From the NCBI RefSeq assembly GCF_030409555.1, contig NZ_JAUFPU010000018.1:607532-671531 (forward strand): a stretch of DNA of 64,000 bases, read 5' to 3'. A program made the translations under genes and the position numbers. This stretch comes from Chitinimonas viridis. Its GTDB lineage: Bacteria; Pseudomonadota; Gammaproteobacteria; Burkholderiales; Chitinimonadaceae. Of the stretch, positions 1 to 9,196 are shown in pieces. Below the pieces are notes generated by a model, which was not told where the DNA came from, searched no databases, and saw only the letters and a program-made list of their open reading frames with translations. Every line of letters begins with the position of its first letter. The stretch's first letter is position 1.

Positions 1-2
1 AC

Positions 3-65
3 TTGCAATTCCTGGATCGCTCCCGCTTCGGCGGCAACGCGCATACATACGGTAATTACAGCTAA
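3..65 (+). CDS. C-terminal end of an unidentified protein (partial)
   Basis: An open frame enters from outside the window and stops with TAA at 63-65. Its last residues end in FGGNAHTYGNYS, rich in Gly, Asn and Tyr, which looks more like a real C-terminus than random translation. Only about 20 residues are visible and I do not recognise the family. If real, it could be the chromosomal gene beside which the Tn7-like element sits, because such elements often insert just downstream of a conserved gene. That is inference only. The neighbouring frames stay open for longer but have no recognisable protein character. Confidence 0.3.
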   Translation: MQFLDRSRFGGNAHTYGNYS

Positions 66-678
66 GCTCTCCAACGTTCCAAGCCGGATCAAAGACTTGC
101 AACGATTCCGACCCCACCTTGGCGGAGGATCATTATGCCTACCAGACAAGGTGAGTACCCTTGTCAGCAGTTCGTCCCCCGCCTTATTTGTTTGCCCGAT
201 CAAGGCCGCAGCAGTCGACCTGGCACACCGATCAAACCTTAGCGCGTCCCAGAGCAGGGACTCAATCACTGCGCGCGACGTGGGGCAGACCTTTGCTGCA
301 CGAGCAATCACACTCTTTACAGGGGAGTGGCGTCCCTTGTGGTAGTCCCGATACCGCCGCTCCACAGTTTTGCACCGTTCGCTCGTTGCTTTGAGCAAGG
401 ATTCCACCGCCCGCGCAACTTCCGCTGCGGAGCAGGCGGAGAAGTGCAAGCGATTCTCATGAAACCAGCAAATAGTCGAAAACACGCTAACGATAAGCCT
501 GGGCCGCATATGCAGCGACTTTCGCGTTGGTGATGCGAAAGCAAATTCATCGATGGATTTCAACGACGATTCAAGCACTTATCCATTTTCCGGCCAGCGA
601 ACTCTCCAGGAAGTATCACAGGTAGTCGTAAACCGGACAACGCCATACCATTGACGACAAAGCGATACGGGAGGCGGC
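66..678. other. Gene-free stretch, probable transposon left margin
   Basis: About 610 bases with no frame that resembles a protein. I looked here for the left end of the Tn7-like element, meaning copies of the CGACGAAC-type sites seen at its right end. I found only isolated partial matches (for example AGTTCGTC near 167 and TGACGACA at 652-659) and no ordered set. The left terminus is either degenerate, of different sequence, or outside the window. Confidence 0.4.
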
Positions 679-966
679 ATGGCTGAGACGACCTTTGAAA
701 CGCCGGAAATCCAGGCGCTCACCCGCGAATTGTCACAGGAGCTGACTGCGGAATACGGACCAATGCTGGGCTCAGAGGCCTTGGTAAAAGTCTTGGGGTA
801 TCGATCTTCAGGTGCATTCCAGCAAGCGCTGACACGCGGGACGATCCCTGTCCCCGTCTTTCGGATCGAATATCGTCGCGGCTGCTTTGCGCTGACGCGC
901 GATGTGGCCCAGTGGCTGAGCCGACAACGGGCCACAGCAACACCCGCCGGCGAGCGCCAAACTTAA
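679..966 (+). CDS. Small HTH-like protein upstream of tnsA
   Basis: This 95-residue protein has a charged N-terminal helix (about residues 8-25). A compact segment (about 28-82) follows, containing LGSEALVKVLGYRSSGAFQQ, then a basic stretch and LTRDVAQWL. The arrangement is reminiscent of AlpA/excisionase-type winged-helix proteins, though no specific family is recognised. The start is supported by a purine-rich GGGAGG just upstream of the ATG. It precedes tnsA by about 240 bases on the same strand, so it may regulate the transposition genes. That role is inferred from position only. Confidence 0.55.
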   Translation: MAETTFETPEIQALTRELSQELTAEYGPMLGSEALVKVLGYRSSGAFQQALTRGTIPVPVFRIEYRRGCFALTRDVAQWLSRQRATATPAGERQT

Positions 967-1041
967 GGCTGGGGAGTTTGCTCGGGCTAGATGTGAACCC
1001 ACCGACTGACAAGGAGTCGTGATGTAGATCCCAAAAAGACA

Positions 1042-1073
1042 AAACGCCGAAGGCTGGCCGGCCAACGGCGTTT
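1042..1073. repeat. Inverted repeat between the small HTH-like gene and tnsA
   Basis: An 8-bp arm AAACGCCG (1042-1049) is matched by CGGCGTTT (1066-1073), with a second small palindrome GGCCGGCC in the loop. No T-tract follows, so it is a weak terminator candidate. It could equally be an operator for tnsA expression. Confidence 0.4.
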
Positions 1074-1209
1074 GCTACTGCTGCTGAGGGAGGCCCTCAG
1101 GTGTGTCGCTACACGCACTAAATGTACTCGCGCCTCCGCGCGCGCGTCAAGGGCCTTCCTTTTCCGAAAGAACCAACATTCCGCCGATTTCGGCAGGGAA
1201 GGAAGCCCC

Positions 1210-2196
1210 ATGTCCACTGCAGCCCGCATGAGCGAGGCGCGCCTACGCACCATCTACAAGCGCCAGGATCCGCCCCAGTTCGGACCAACCTACGACCCAG
1301 CTATCCGCGCCACTCGCGAGGAGGCCCCCTCCAGCAGCCGCTATTCCCAAATGTGGTCCGAGAAACTCCAGCGCCAATGCCACGTGCTTTCGACGCCCGA
1401 GCAAAAGGCCATGTTTCTTGTGCTATTCCAGCCTGGGCTCTTTGAGCTGCAGGAACAACGCATGCTCGCCATCCAGAGCAGACCCCATCCGCTAACCGGA
1501 CATCCGTTCGCATCCGGTTTGAACCTGCGGCCCCTCCGAGGAACCCTCGATGTTTGCGAGCGCATACAGATGGTCGAGCGTCATGCCTGGATTTCCATAC
1601 GCCACCCGGATAACGGAGCGAAGGCGTCAGTGCCGTACCCATTTATTGGCGATCTGTTGCTGTTCCTTCAGGATCAGCACGGCCCCTATTGTGTGAACTG
1701 GACCATCAAAAGGGATCGTGATGGTTTTGAGCGGTCAGTACATCGCGAGAGGCCTTCGCGGGATCCAAATGCTGATGCTGCGGCCGCTCGTGCACGGCAT
1801 GCCATTGAGCAGCTCTACTACGACGATGCCAACATCCCTACTGTTCGCGTCACGGAGGATATGTTTCCGGAAAAGCTGCTGCGCAATCTCGAATGTCTTT
1901 ATTTGACGCAGCACCTATCGGCAACGGTGGACAGTGTGCTCTATCAGGAGATGTGTGAGCGCCTGCGCGCTTCCATGATCCTCGGTGGCGCGCCGTTTGA
2001 TGTCGTGCGCTCAATGATGACGCGCTACGACCTCCCATTCGATATCGCCAAATCCCTATTCCACCGAGCAATCTGGCGGCGCGATGTCCGGCCAGAGCTT
2101 GTGGATGAAGGCATCTTTATTGATATCCCCCTGCAGCCGGAGCGAACAGACCCGTTGGTCCGCTTTGGTCATCTGTTTCAACGGCGCACTGCATAG
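1210..2196 (+). CDS. tnsA: TnsA-like transposon endonuclease
   Basis: TnsA makes the 5'-strand cuts at the transposon ends and works in a complex with TnsB in Tn7-family cut-and-paste transposition. The frame stays open upstream to 1072, but the ATG at 1210 is preceded by GGAAGG at good spacing and begins a plausible protein of 328 residues. The central part fits a restriction-endonuclease-like fold: an acidic segment LFELQEQRM (E79 or E82), then FIGDLLLF (D148), then VNWTIK (K167). The C-terminal third would be the TnsC-contacting helical domain. It lies 9 bases before tnsB. The family call rests on these motifs and on gene order; sequence similarity to Tn7 TnsA looks low. Confidence 0.8.
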   Translation: MSTAARMSEARLRTIYKRQDPPQFGPTYDPAIRATREEAPSSSRYSQMWSEKLQRQCHVLSTPEQKAMFLVLFQPGLFELQEQRMLAIQSRPHPLTGHPFASGLNLRPLRGTLDVCERIQMVERHAWISIRHPDNGAKASVPYPFIGDLLLFLQDQHGPYCVNWTIKRDRDGFERSVHRERPSRDPNADAAAARARHAIEQLYYDDANIPTVRVTEDMFPEKLLRNLECLYLTQHLSATVDSVLYQEMCERLRASMILGGAPFDVVRSMMTRYDLPFDIAKSLFHRAIWRRDVRPELVDEGIFIDIPLQPERTDPLVRFGHLFQRRTA

Positions 2197-2205
2197 GGGA
2201 ACGTC

Positions 2206-4293
2206 ATGCATGTTGGAACACAACTGATCGCACCGATTGGCTGCGAGGTGCTCGCACGTGGCGTCGTCTACTACTTTCTTCGCAACGATGCGCAGTCGCA
2301 ACGCGCCCTTCTGCTGGAGTTCCGCCAGAAGCTTGTGCAGGCCTCCAATGACAACAGGAAACAGAGAGGACAAGCTAAGCCACGGGGCGCTGACTGCTTC
2401 CAGCCAATCGTGCACTTCCTATCCCGCGCCCGCTTTGAATCAGCTCTGGACGAGGGGTTGATTGTCGCCTGCGATCAACAAGAGCCACTGCCACCCTGGC
2501 TCAATGGCATGACGCCGGGGGATTTGCGAGCGTACGAGCAGCAGCGGGAGGGGCGTAAGCAAGCTCACGGCGATCGGATCGATCGCATGTTGGTTCACAT
2601 TTGGCCGCTTGTGCAGCACGTCGATGAAGTACTCGCGTCACCGTCGCCTGACGCGATGATCAACGCCCGAGCCAAAATGTGCGATCCACCGCAAAACGAG
2701 ACCCGCCTGCGCCGCGCATTCTTCGCCTACATCTGCTTTGGCCGCCAGCGCTGGGCCCTTCACTATGCAGTAGCGCGTATCGGACGGTGGAACCGCGTCG
2801 GCACAGGGCACAAATTCGGTAGGACGCCCCTCTCGGGAAGCTGCGCTGGGTACAGCGCGGCCGATGAAGGGGTGATTGCAAAGTCGATAGAGGGATATCG
2901 TCGCTTTGCCCGCCCCGGCAGGCATCTGACGGAAATCTACCGAGATTGCCTGAAGCAGGTTTTCGGTTGCCAAACCCGACGTGTACCAGGGGACCGCTCT
3001 GAATTTTTCCACCCCGATGGCAATCCCTTTCCGTCTTTTGATCAGTTCATCTACCGGATTCGGAAGTCATTCAGCCAGGACGAGCGCTGGATTTATAAGT
3101 TCGGTCGCGCCCGTTGTCGGGACTTGCTTGAGCCGTCGCGGGGCTCGTATGCGCAAGGTGTGGCCAACCTGATGCAGGAGACCGTCCAAGACGGCTATCA
3201 GTGCGAGCAAATCTCGATCGGCTACTTGCCAGGCAGTCATTTGCCCCCGCTATGGGTGGTCCGGATCCTATGTATGGCCTCTGGGATGATCGTGGGTATT
3301 GGCTTTTCCTGGGGCAGCGAGACTGCATCGGCATACAAAGCCGCGATGTTCTGTGCGGCCATTGGGAAGAGCAGATTTGGGCGCCTATTCAACATGGACA
3401 TCAAGCCGGAGGATTGGCCATCCGTTGGACTGTCACCCAAAGGGGTTTATGACCGAGGCCCAGGAGCAACGCCCAAAGGCGATCCAGAGAACCCCGCCTA
3501 CCGTAGCACCATCAAGGAGGGGGCGCCGAGTCACGCTGGGCAATCCAAGGCCTCCATCGAAACCACGCACCCGAAAACCGTCAAGTTGCAGGGAGGGCCA
3601 AAGTTCACCACCACCAATATGAGTGTGCCCCAACTGGCGATGCAGGAGATTCGCCGAACCATCGCGCATAACAGAAGCAAGGACGTCAGCGATCGACTGA
3701 ATCCAAATGCTATTGCCGCTAGGGTAGATGCGACACCTATCGGACTGTGGCGTTACTTGGATGCCAGAGGCAGAAACGATGCATTCCAGATCCCGTTCGA
3801 CGAAGCAGTACGCGCCTTCCTGACCCCCATCGAACTCACCGTCCAGGATGATGCGGTCTACTACCTTTCACTACGGTTCAGCTCCAAGGCACTGGCGGAG
3901 TCGGGCGTCTTGGGCCGTGCGCATCGTACGGGCCGCTTCAAGATCAAGGGATTCATGCTTGAGGTGTGTCTGCGGCACCTCTGGCTCGATCTCGGCACGG
4001 AAGTGATCGAAGTCGATGCGCAACTTGCCATCAGGGATGACGAGGGTCAGCTCTATCTATCCGTAGGTGAGCTCGAGCAACTCGATCAGCTACGACGCAT
4101 GAACCAATCGGAACTGCGGCCGTGTCGCGAAGCAGCGAAAGCCGAAGCCGGGGCGCAGTTCGAGGAAGAAACAGGCGTCGCGTTTGGGCAAAAGACGGTC
4201 AGAACACGCCGTAACAAGAAATACGCCAAGGCATCGCTTGATGACCGTCGTGTGCTTCAGCCCTACCTTCGCCCTAAAGGGGGGCGGCGATGA
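2206..4293 (+). CDS. tnsB: TnsB-like DDE-superfamily transposase
   Basis: TnsB binds repeated sites at the transposon ends and carries out 3'-end cleavage and strand transfer. This 695-residue protein has an N-terminal DNA-binding region, a catalytic core (about 325-460) and a C-terminal beta-barrel/TnsC-binding region. The core shows VYDRGPG (D416) and GQSKASIETTHP (E452). The second-to-third acidic spacing of 36 is close to Tn7 TnsB, from memory about 35. At the position where the first catalytic Asp is expected, the sequence reads CEQIS with Glu334, and no Asp is nearby. The spacing of 82 to D416 still fits. The triad therefore appears to be E-D-E, an oddity to verify. An AGGGGAA-type ribosome site precedes the ATG. 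The stop overlaps the tnsC start by four bases. Confidence 0.85.
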   Translation: MHVGTQLIAPIGCEVLARGVVYYFLRNDAQSQRALLLEFRQKLVQASNDNRKQRGQAKPRGADCFQPIVHFLSRARFESALDEGLIVACDQQEPLPPWLNGMTPGDLRAYEQQREGRKQAHGDRIDRMLVHIWPLVQHVDEVLASPSPDAMINARAKMCDPPQNETRLRRAFFAYICFGRQRWALHYAVARIGRWNRVGTGHKFGRTPLSGSCAGYSAADEGVIAKSIEGYRRFARPGRHLTEIYRDCLKQVFGCQTRRVPGDRSEFFHPDGNPFPSFDQFIYRIRKSFSQDERWIYKFGRARCRDLLEPSRGSYAQGVANLMQETVQDGYQCEQISIGYLPGSHLPPLWVVRILCMASGMIVGIGFSWGSETASAYKAAMFCAAIGKSRFGRLFNMDIKPEDWPSVGLSPKGVYDRGPGATPKGDPENPAYRSTIKEGAPSHAGQSKASIETTHPKTVKLQGGPKFTTTNMSVPQLAMQEIRRTIAHNRSKDVSDRLNPNAIAARVDATPIGLWRYLDARGRNDAFQIPFDEAVRAFLTPIELTVQDDAVYYLSLRFSSKALAESGVLGRAHRTGRFKIKGFMLEVCLRHLWLDLGTEVIEVDAQLAIRDDEGQLYLSVGELEQLDQLRRMNQSELRPCREAAKAEAGAQFEEETGVAFGQKTVRTRRNKKYAKASLDDRRVLQPYLRPKGGRR

Positions 4294-5687
4294 GCTTACG
4301 ACCAGACTCCCAGGAACCGTGGTTGTATTGGTTCGATCGACTGGACGATGCGACGCTCAGGGCTCGCGCCACAGCACACGTGATCCCGATTTCGAATCTT
4401 GGTGCCAGCGGCATCGACGAAGCGTGCGAGCAGCTGGAAACTGCTTGGAGGGAGGTGTTCATCCCGACCGACCAGCACCTCGAAATTCTGCGCATGCTCG
4501 TCGACCGAGCAGGCCGCTATGCGCGATCACGTTTCCCGACTTTTCGGGCATACAACGCCTGGCGCGATGTCGTACGGTTAGAGCCGTGTGATTCGCCACA
4601 CATCAGGTGCCTCACCGGCCTAGCCGGCGTTGGTAAGAGCGCACTGGCAAAAGCGTTCGTACGCGCATGTCAGCTCAATTCGGAACAGCGATTCAACATC
4701 CTTGGCCACTCGCTCCATATCGTACCGGTTCAGCGTGTTCGGGTTCGCCGTGGTCTAACTGCAACGGGGATACTCAATGAGCTGATGAGCCCGCTGTTTG
4801 ACGGGGGGCGTAAGTTAGACAAATTGCAGTACCACGTCATGGACTGGTTACTGGCCACTGCCACCAGCCAGATCATTGTGGATGAAATGCAGTTCCTGAC
4901 GCCGAGTGACACTGCAACCACGAGGGTCACGCAAATCCTTATGCAGCTCGGCGATCTGGGCCCACCACTACTTTATGCGGCTAACTACTCACTCGGCCAC
5001 AAGCTGAAAAACGAGTGCAGCAGCGAACAAAAAAATAGGCTGCTGATCGACCCTATCGTCGTCCATCCACCTAAGCCAGATAGCGCGGAATGGCGGGCTG
5101 TTCTTTCGGAAATGCTGAGTGTTTCACCCAACAGCTTCGATCTAGACCACGAGCGAGATGGTGCGGAGCTCCATCGTCTGTCCTTCGGTCTTTTTCGTCA
5201 CGTCGGTAGGCTCTTGATCCAGGCATACCGTGTAGCGCGGCATGAGGAACATGCGGTCACCATGTCTCATGTGCTCAAAGCATTCAGCAGCAGTGAGTTC
5301 ACCGCTTACCGGGAAGAGGTAGAAGCCCTCCACTCGCTCACTGTGTGCGATCTGCACCATAAACGGAAAGACTTGGTCTGTCCGTTCAACGACATCTCTT
5401 CCGTGTACAAGACCCAACCATCGAAGCCAAGTGCATCGCCAATACCATCAGAATCCGAACGCGCCGCGACCCTGCTGGAAAGCACGTTGACGCCAGGCCA
5501 GCGGCAAACGCTAGGCAAACTACGGGAAGCACCAGCCAGTTCACCATCATCGCAGGCACGAGCAAAGGTAACGCCCTTGCGGCAACCCAAGCCACCGTTA
5601 GTCAGCTCTCTGCGTGAGGGTGACGACATCTTCCAGTCAATGCTCCGAACACCGCGCCCCAAGGGAGGACGCAATGAGCCTGATTGA
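4290..5687 (+). CDS. tnsC: TnsC-like AAA+ target-selection ATPase
   Basis: TnsC is the ATP-dependent matchmaker that links the TnsAB transposase to a target-bound TniQ/TnsD protein. The 465-residue protein has a clear Walker A, GLAGVGKSA (110-118), and Walker B, QIIVDEMQ (194-201). The rest of an AAA+ core follows, then a Pro/Ser-rich basic tail (about 380-465) that probably contacts partners or DNA. The ATG overlaps the tnsB stop (ATGA), and the 3' end overlaps tnsD by 14 bases, so the four genes are translationally coupled. Confidence 0.88.
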   Translation: MSLRPDSQEPWLYWFDRLDDATLRARATAHVIPISNLGASGIDEACEQLETAWREVFIPTDQHLEILRMLVDRAGRYARSRFPTFRAYNAWRDVVRLEPCDSPHIRCLTGLAGVGKSALAKAFVRACQLNSEQRFNILGHSLHIVPVQRVRVRRGLTATGILNELMSPLFDGGRKLDKLQYHVMDWLLATATSQIIVDEMQFLTPSDTATTRVTQILMQLGDLGPPLLYAANYSLGHKLKNECSSEQKNRLLIDPIVVHPPKPDSAEWRAVLSEMLSVSPNSFDLDHERDGAELHRLSFGLFRHVGRLLIQAYRVARHEEHAVTMSHVLKAFSSSEFTAYREEVEALHSLTVCDLHHKRKDLVCPFNDISSVYKTQPSKPSASPIPSESERAATLLESTLTPGQRQTLGKLREAPASSPSSQARAKVTPLRQPKPPLVSSLREGDDIFQSMLRTPRPKGGRNEPD

Positions 5688-7410
5688 TGATCGACTCACG
5701 TTTGCTGTTGGGCCACCAGCGCTGCCGGACGAGACGCTGTTCAGTTGGTGCAGTCGCTACCATCGTCTGACGGCCAACGCACTGGACCGCTGGACGTGCA
5801 TGCAGCTGTTTGGACACTGTCGGCAAGGCTCCGCACACGACATACCGGCGCGCCTGAATGTGCTGGCTCAACGCACAAAAGGGCTGATCGGGCAGCCACT
5901 GGAAATCATTCGTGGTCGCACTCTATTGCCGTTCTACCTGCCGTTCAAAGTGAAAACGGTAGCCGATGCTGCCATCGAGCATGTTTGTCACGAGGGTATC
6001 GGTAGCCTGAAATACCGCCTCGGCATGCTGACCAGCGGAATGGGGGCAGCACACCCCTTGAAGATATGCCCAGCTTGCCTTGAGGAGGCCAGGGACTTAT
6101 ATGGCTGGTCGTATTGGCGCCGCGTTCACCAGATGCCAGGTGTCTGGATCTGCCCTACTCACCGGACTTTCCTGCACTGTTCGTCCTGGAAAAGTCAGTC
6201 AGCCCATCGCTTTGCATGGGGACTACCCACAAAGGTCGGCTGCAAGCCCGTCGCAAGCCTCGATCACGCGGACGGCCGACTTTTTGAATGGATGATACGA
6301 GTCGCGCGGACGAGCATGGCCACGCTGGATGCTCGCCCCTCCTCGTTTGATGACCCGCAGCGCATCGCCTTGGTGTTCCGGCGCCGCTTTCAGCAAATCG
6401 GACTGGCGTCTGAAAGCGGTCGTGTCCGATGGGGCGACGTAAGATGCGAACTGCTCAGCCGCGTTGCCGATATCCAGGCCATACCGGAAATGTCGCACAA
6501 GGCGACCGAAGCGCTACTCGCAGCGCAGCTCTCCCGCCTTCTAACCGGCAGGGCCTTAGCACATCCATTGCGCTACGTTGTGTGGATTGCCTGCTGGTTC
6601 GATAGCTTCAGCGCCTTCTCCGGTGCTTACGCTCAGACCCATTCAGAGCCGACCGACATCGGTGAAACAACAGCAGAAGATCCACCACAAACCAGTGCAG
6701 CCAACCGTCAGCAATTGGCACAGACCCTACTGCGCCTTGGGCACATGTCCTCGACAGCCATTGCGCGACAGTTGGGCGTTACGCCTCACACGATTGCCGC
6801 CTGGGCTGCCGCTGGAAACATCGCGACGCCTCGGCGGCCAAAGAAGCTCGACGGCCAGCAATGGCAGGGCATCGTCACCCTGCTGCGAGAGGGACATGAC
6901 AAGGCATCGGTAGCCCATTCACATGACATTGCCGAGTCGACCGTGACACGTATTCTGAGATCCGTACCGGGGCTACAGCTCGAATGGCACCGGGTCAGGC
7001 ATGAGCAAGCTCGCGCCGAAGCACGGCAAGCTTTTCAGGCGGTAGCCACTTTGCTCGGACCACTGGGAATCAAGGCCATTCGCCGAATGATACCCAGCGC
7101 CTACGCTTGGCTTTATCGAAACGACAGGCAGTGGCTTCAGGAGAAGTCAGATGAACGACGCTCGCGTGGGTCAAACCATGCGGTTCAGCGTATTCAGCAA
7201 GCCGATCAGGCCTTGTCGTCGACGGTAAGGAGCGTCGCAGCTGCAATAGCTGCAGATTTGCCCCGCTTCACTTTTGAAGATATGAAACGTTCGGTGCCGG
7301 CGCTTGGGAAAGCTGTACGGTATCCCAATCGTTGGCCACTCACTGTAATGGCATTGGGCGAGGTATTTAGGGCCAACGCTCCGCGGAGCGCATCACTGAT
7401 ACCAAGCTAG
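5674..7410 (+). CDS. tnsD: TnsD/TniQ-family target-site selector
   Basis: TnsD-type TniQ proteins bind a specific attachment site and recruit TnsC. The ATG at 5674 follows AAGGGAGGA, giving 578 residues; the open frame further upstream is part of tnsC. A TniQ zinc-binding module is visible: C132-P-A-C135, H152, C160 and H163. The long C-terminal half contains two helix-turn-helix-like segments. One reads STAIARQLGVTPHTIAAW. The other is around VAHSHDIAESTVTRIL. This fits an att-site-binding TnsD rather than a short CRISPR-associated TniQ. The attachment site it recognises is not evident. Its stop codon shares the palindrome CTAG with the stop of the converging tniQ gene. Confidence 0.85.
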   Translation: MSLIDDRLTFAVGPPALPDETLFSWCSRYHRLTANALDRWTCMQLFGHCRQGSAHDIPARLNVLAQRTKGLIGQPLEIIRGRTLLPFYLPFKVKTVADAAIEHVCHEGIGSLKYRLGMLTSGMGAAHPLKICPACLEEARDLYGWSYWRRVHQMPGVWICPTHRTFLHCSSWKSQSAHRFAWGLPTKVGCKPVASLDHADGRLFEWMIRVARTSMATLDARPSSFDDPQRIALVFRRRFQQIGLASESGRVRWGDVRCELLSRVADIQAIPEMSHKATEALLAAQLSRLLTGRALAHPLRYVVWIACWFDSFSAFSGAYAQTHSEPTDIGETTAEDPPQTSAANRQQLAQTLLRLGHMSSTAIARQLGVTPHTIAAWAAAGNIATPRRPKKLDGQQWQGIVTLLREGHDKASVAHSHDIAESTVTRILRSVPGLQLEWHRVRHEQARAEARQAFQAVATLLGPLGIKAIRRMIPSAYAWLYRNDRQWLQEKSDERRSRGSNHAVQRIQQADQALSSTVRSVAAAIAADLPRFTFEDMKRSVPALGKAVRYPNRWPLTVMALGEVFRANAPRSASLIPS

Positions 7411-8519
7411 TCGGTAGCCGCGAGAACAGGTCCAGCGGCAATGGCCTCACCCCTACCGCAAGCAACACGAAGATGGGCCTCAAGCACCGAAACGTCAGCA
7501 TCGTGCATCACACATGCATCGTGCAATCCCAGGCCATTCAAGAACGCGCCAAGAGCATGCCGCTCGGCAGCCCCCTCCAGGTCGGATCTGCTTGAGCCAG
7601 CATGTCGCTTTGCCGTATCAGCGTTCCTCAGCTGCTCAAGCGCGTCATCAGCTGTATCGAATAGCGACGCGAGCAAAGCAGCGCACGCGAGCGATGGATA
7701 GGCAACGTGCTTATCAATACACGCGCCATCAATCTTTCTGAGGTACTGGCTTGGCTTCTTGTCGAGAACTGCCGGCATGTGCCGTCTCAACCAAGAGGCA
7801 GGTAGACGATCCCGGATTAGGTCACTGGCAGTATTTCGCTTACCCACTTCGCCACGCCGCAATCCAAGTGCTTCACAGCGTCTAGCAATCACATCGCTCC
7901 AAGCTTGCAGCGCAATGGGCTCCGGTGATGACAGCCATGCGAACTGGATCCGATGCAGTTGGTGCAACGTTTGAGACTCCTGCTCGAAATCCAGTTCGAC
8001 CTTATCAATAACACCCGTGGCTTTTGCGTCTATGAGAACGTGGGGTTGCTTGTCCGTGGCAGAAAGATCTACGTCCTGGAGCGGCCGACGATGGATTTCG
8101 CACCAATCCAAACCTTCTATCTGATGGCGTCGGCGCCAGTGGCTGAAACCTGTAAGGCGTTCGTCCTCTCTCGCGCACTCGGTACAGAACAGAATTCTGG
8201 TGCGGCCGGTGGTCAGTCCCGCAGCGAATGCACGCTGCTTTGATGCCTGTGCTTCCTCTGGCACACCAACGTATGCCGAGATGGGGTATCGCAGAGGTAG
8301 CATAGTGTGCTCTGCCGCAAAGGCCTCCGGATCTAACGACAGCGTATTGGCGAGCACCCAAATTGCTGGCACTCGGCCATCACTTGGCCGCGTAAGTTTC
8401 AGCAACGACAGGAGTTGCTTCGTGGATACACTCCCATTCAAACGAGCAAGCCTGCCTGCTAGGCCGGCGGCCAACTCATCGGGCATGGGAGCCGGGAGGT
8501 TGGCTTGTGGGCTCAGCAT
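7407..8519 (-). CDS. tniQ: Second, shorter TniQ-family protein
   Basis: This 370-residue protein begins like a TniQ and carries the family zinc motif: FCTECARED, then HWRRRHQ, then WCEIHRRPL. The C-terminal region is shorter than in the TnsD next door and has less obvious DNA-binding repeats. It converges on tnsD, sharing CTAG at 7407-7410. Two TniQ proteins in one Tn7-like element usually mean two targeting modes. No cas genes or CRISPR array are present here, so an RNA-guided role has no support. Its upstream neighbours on the same strand are the methyltransferase and membrane protein. Confidence 0.78.
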   Translation of the reverse strand: MLSPQANLPAPMPDELAAGLAGRLARLNGSVSTKQLLSLLKLTRPSDGRVPAIWVLANTLSLDPEAFAAEHTMLPLRYPISAYVGVPEEAQASKQRAFAAGLTTGRTRILFCTECAREDERLTGFSHWRRRHQIEGLDWCEIHRRPLQDVDLSATDKQPHVLIDAKATGVIDKVELDFEQESQTLHQLHRIQFAWLSSPEPIALQAWSDVIARRCEALGLRRGEVGKRNTASDLIRDRLPASWLRRHMPAVLDKKPSQYLRKIDGACIDKHVAYPSLACAALLASLFDTADDALEQLRNADTAKRHAGSSRSDLEGAAERHALGAFLNGLGLHDACVMHDADVSVLEAHLRVACGRGEAIAAGPVLAATD

Positions 8520-8551
8520 TGAATGGCATCAATTCGATAAAAATTGATCAT

Positions 8552-9196
8552 TTAGTCAGCCCGGACACGTTTTACTGCTAGCCGACCAAAATCATTTTTT
8601 CTGCAAAGAACAACTTTGCGCCATTCAACATCCTCACGTTTTAAGGAGTCTCGCGTCCTTCTGCTCACATAGAGGGGCGCCAATCCCGCCAGTGCTGCGT
8701 GAGCAAGAAGTTCTTCCACGCTCACCGCATACATCACACGCTCCTCACTTGGAGCTCCCAGGCGGAGTGTTATTGCAATGCATCCTTCCGAATCCAAAAG
8801 TGCGCTTAGCACCTTGAGCGATTGAAGACGCTGATGTGGCGGGACGTGCATCCAAACAGCGCTGAGAAGGATGAAGTTATATCGCTCCGGCATTGCCATT
8901 ACCTTGGACAGGCGGGGCAGCGCATCAGCGACCCATCTGACCCTGCGATGGAAATGATACTTCTCCGCCAGGCGCCGCATACCTACGCTCGGCTCGACAG
9001 CCGTGACGTAGTATCCCTTCTTGGCTAGAGCAATAGCGTCACGTCCGGAACCCGCTCCGACATCCAGACAATTCGCGGGAAGCTGCGGCAAGAATCGGGA
9101 AAATGCACGATGCATATTCGAGAACTTGAGCCCCTCATAAGTCTGGAAGTACACCTCACTGGCGTTGTTATATGCCTTCCAGGCTACCGGTGGCAT
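8552..9196 (-). CDS. Class I SAM-dependent methyltransferase
   Basis: This 214-residue Rossmann methyltransferase has motif I CLDVGAGSGRDAIAL near residue 43. The acidic second strand YVTAVEPS and the motif IV-like region YNFILLSAVWMHVP follow. No target-recognition domain and no NPPY-type motif are seen, so a DNA adenine/cytosine methylase is unlikely. It looks like a small-molecule, RNA or protein methyltransferase of the UbiE/Methyltransf_11/25 type. It overlaps the membrane-protein gene by 13 bases and ends 32 bases before tniQ, suggesting a shared transcript. The specific substrate is unknown. It may be a cargo gene with a defence or modification role. Confidence 0.75.
   Translation of the reverse strand: MPPVAWKAYNNASEVYFQTYEGLKFSNMHRAFSRFLPQLPANCLDVGAGSGRDAIALAKKGYYVTAVEPSVGMRRLAEKYHFHRRVRWVADALPRLSKVMAMPERYNFILLSAVWMHVPPHQRLQSLKVLSALLDSEGCIAITLRLGAPSEERVMYAVSVEELLAHAALAGLAPLYVSRRTRDSLKREDVEWRKVVLCRKNDFGRLAVKRVRAD

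Noticed and set aside
652-659. TGACGACA just before the small HTH-like gene as the transposon left end
   Set aside because: It matches eight bases of the right-end arm, but the following sequence has no TnsB-like site or further similarity.
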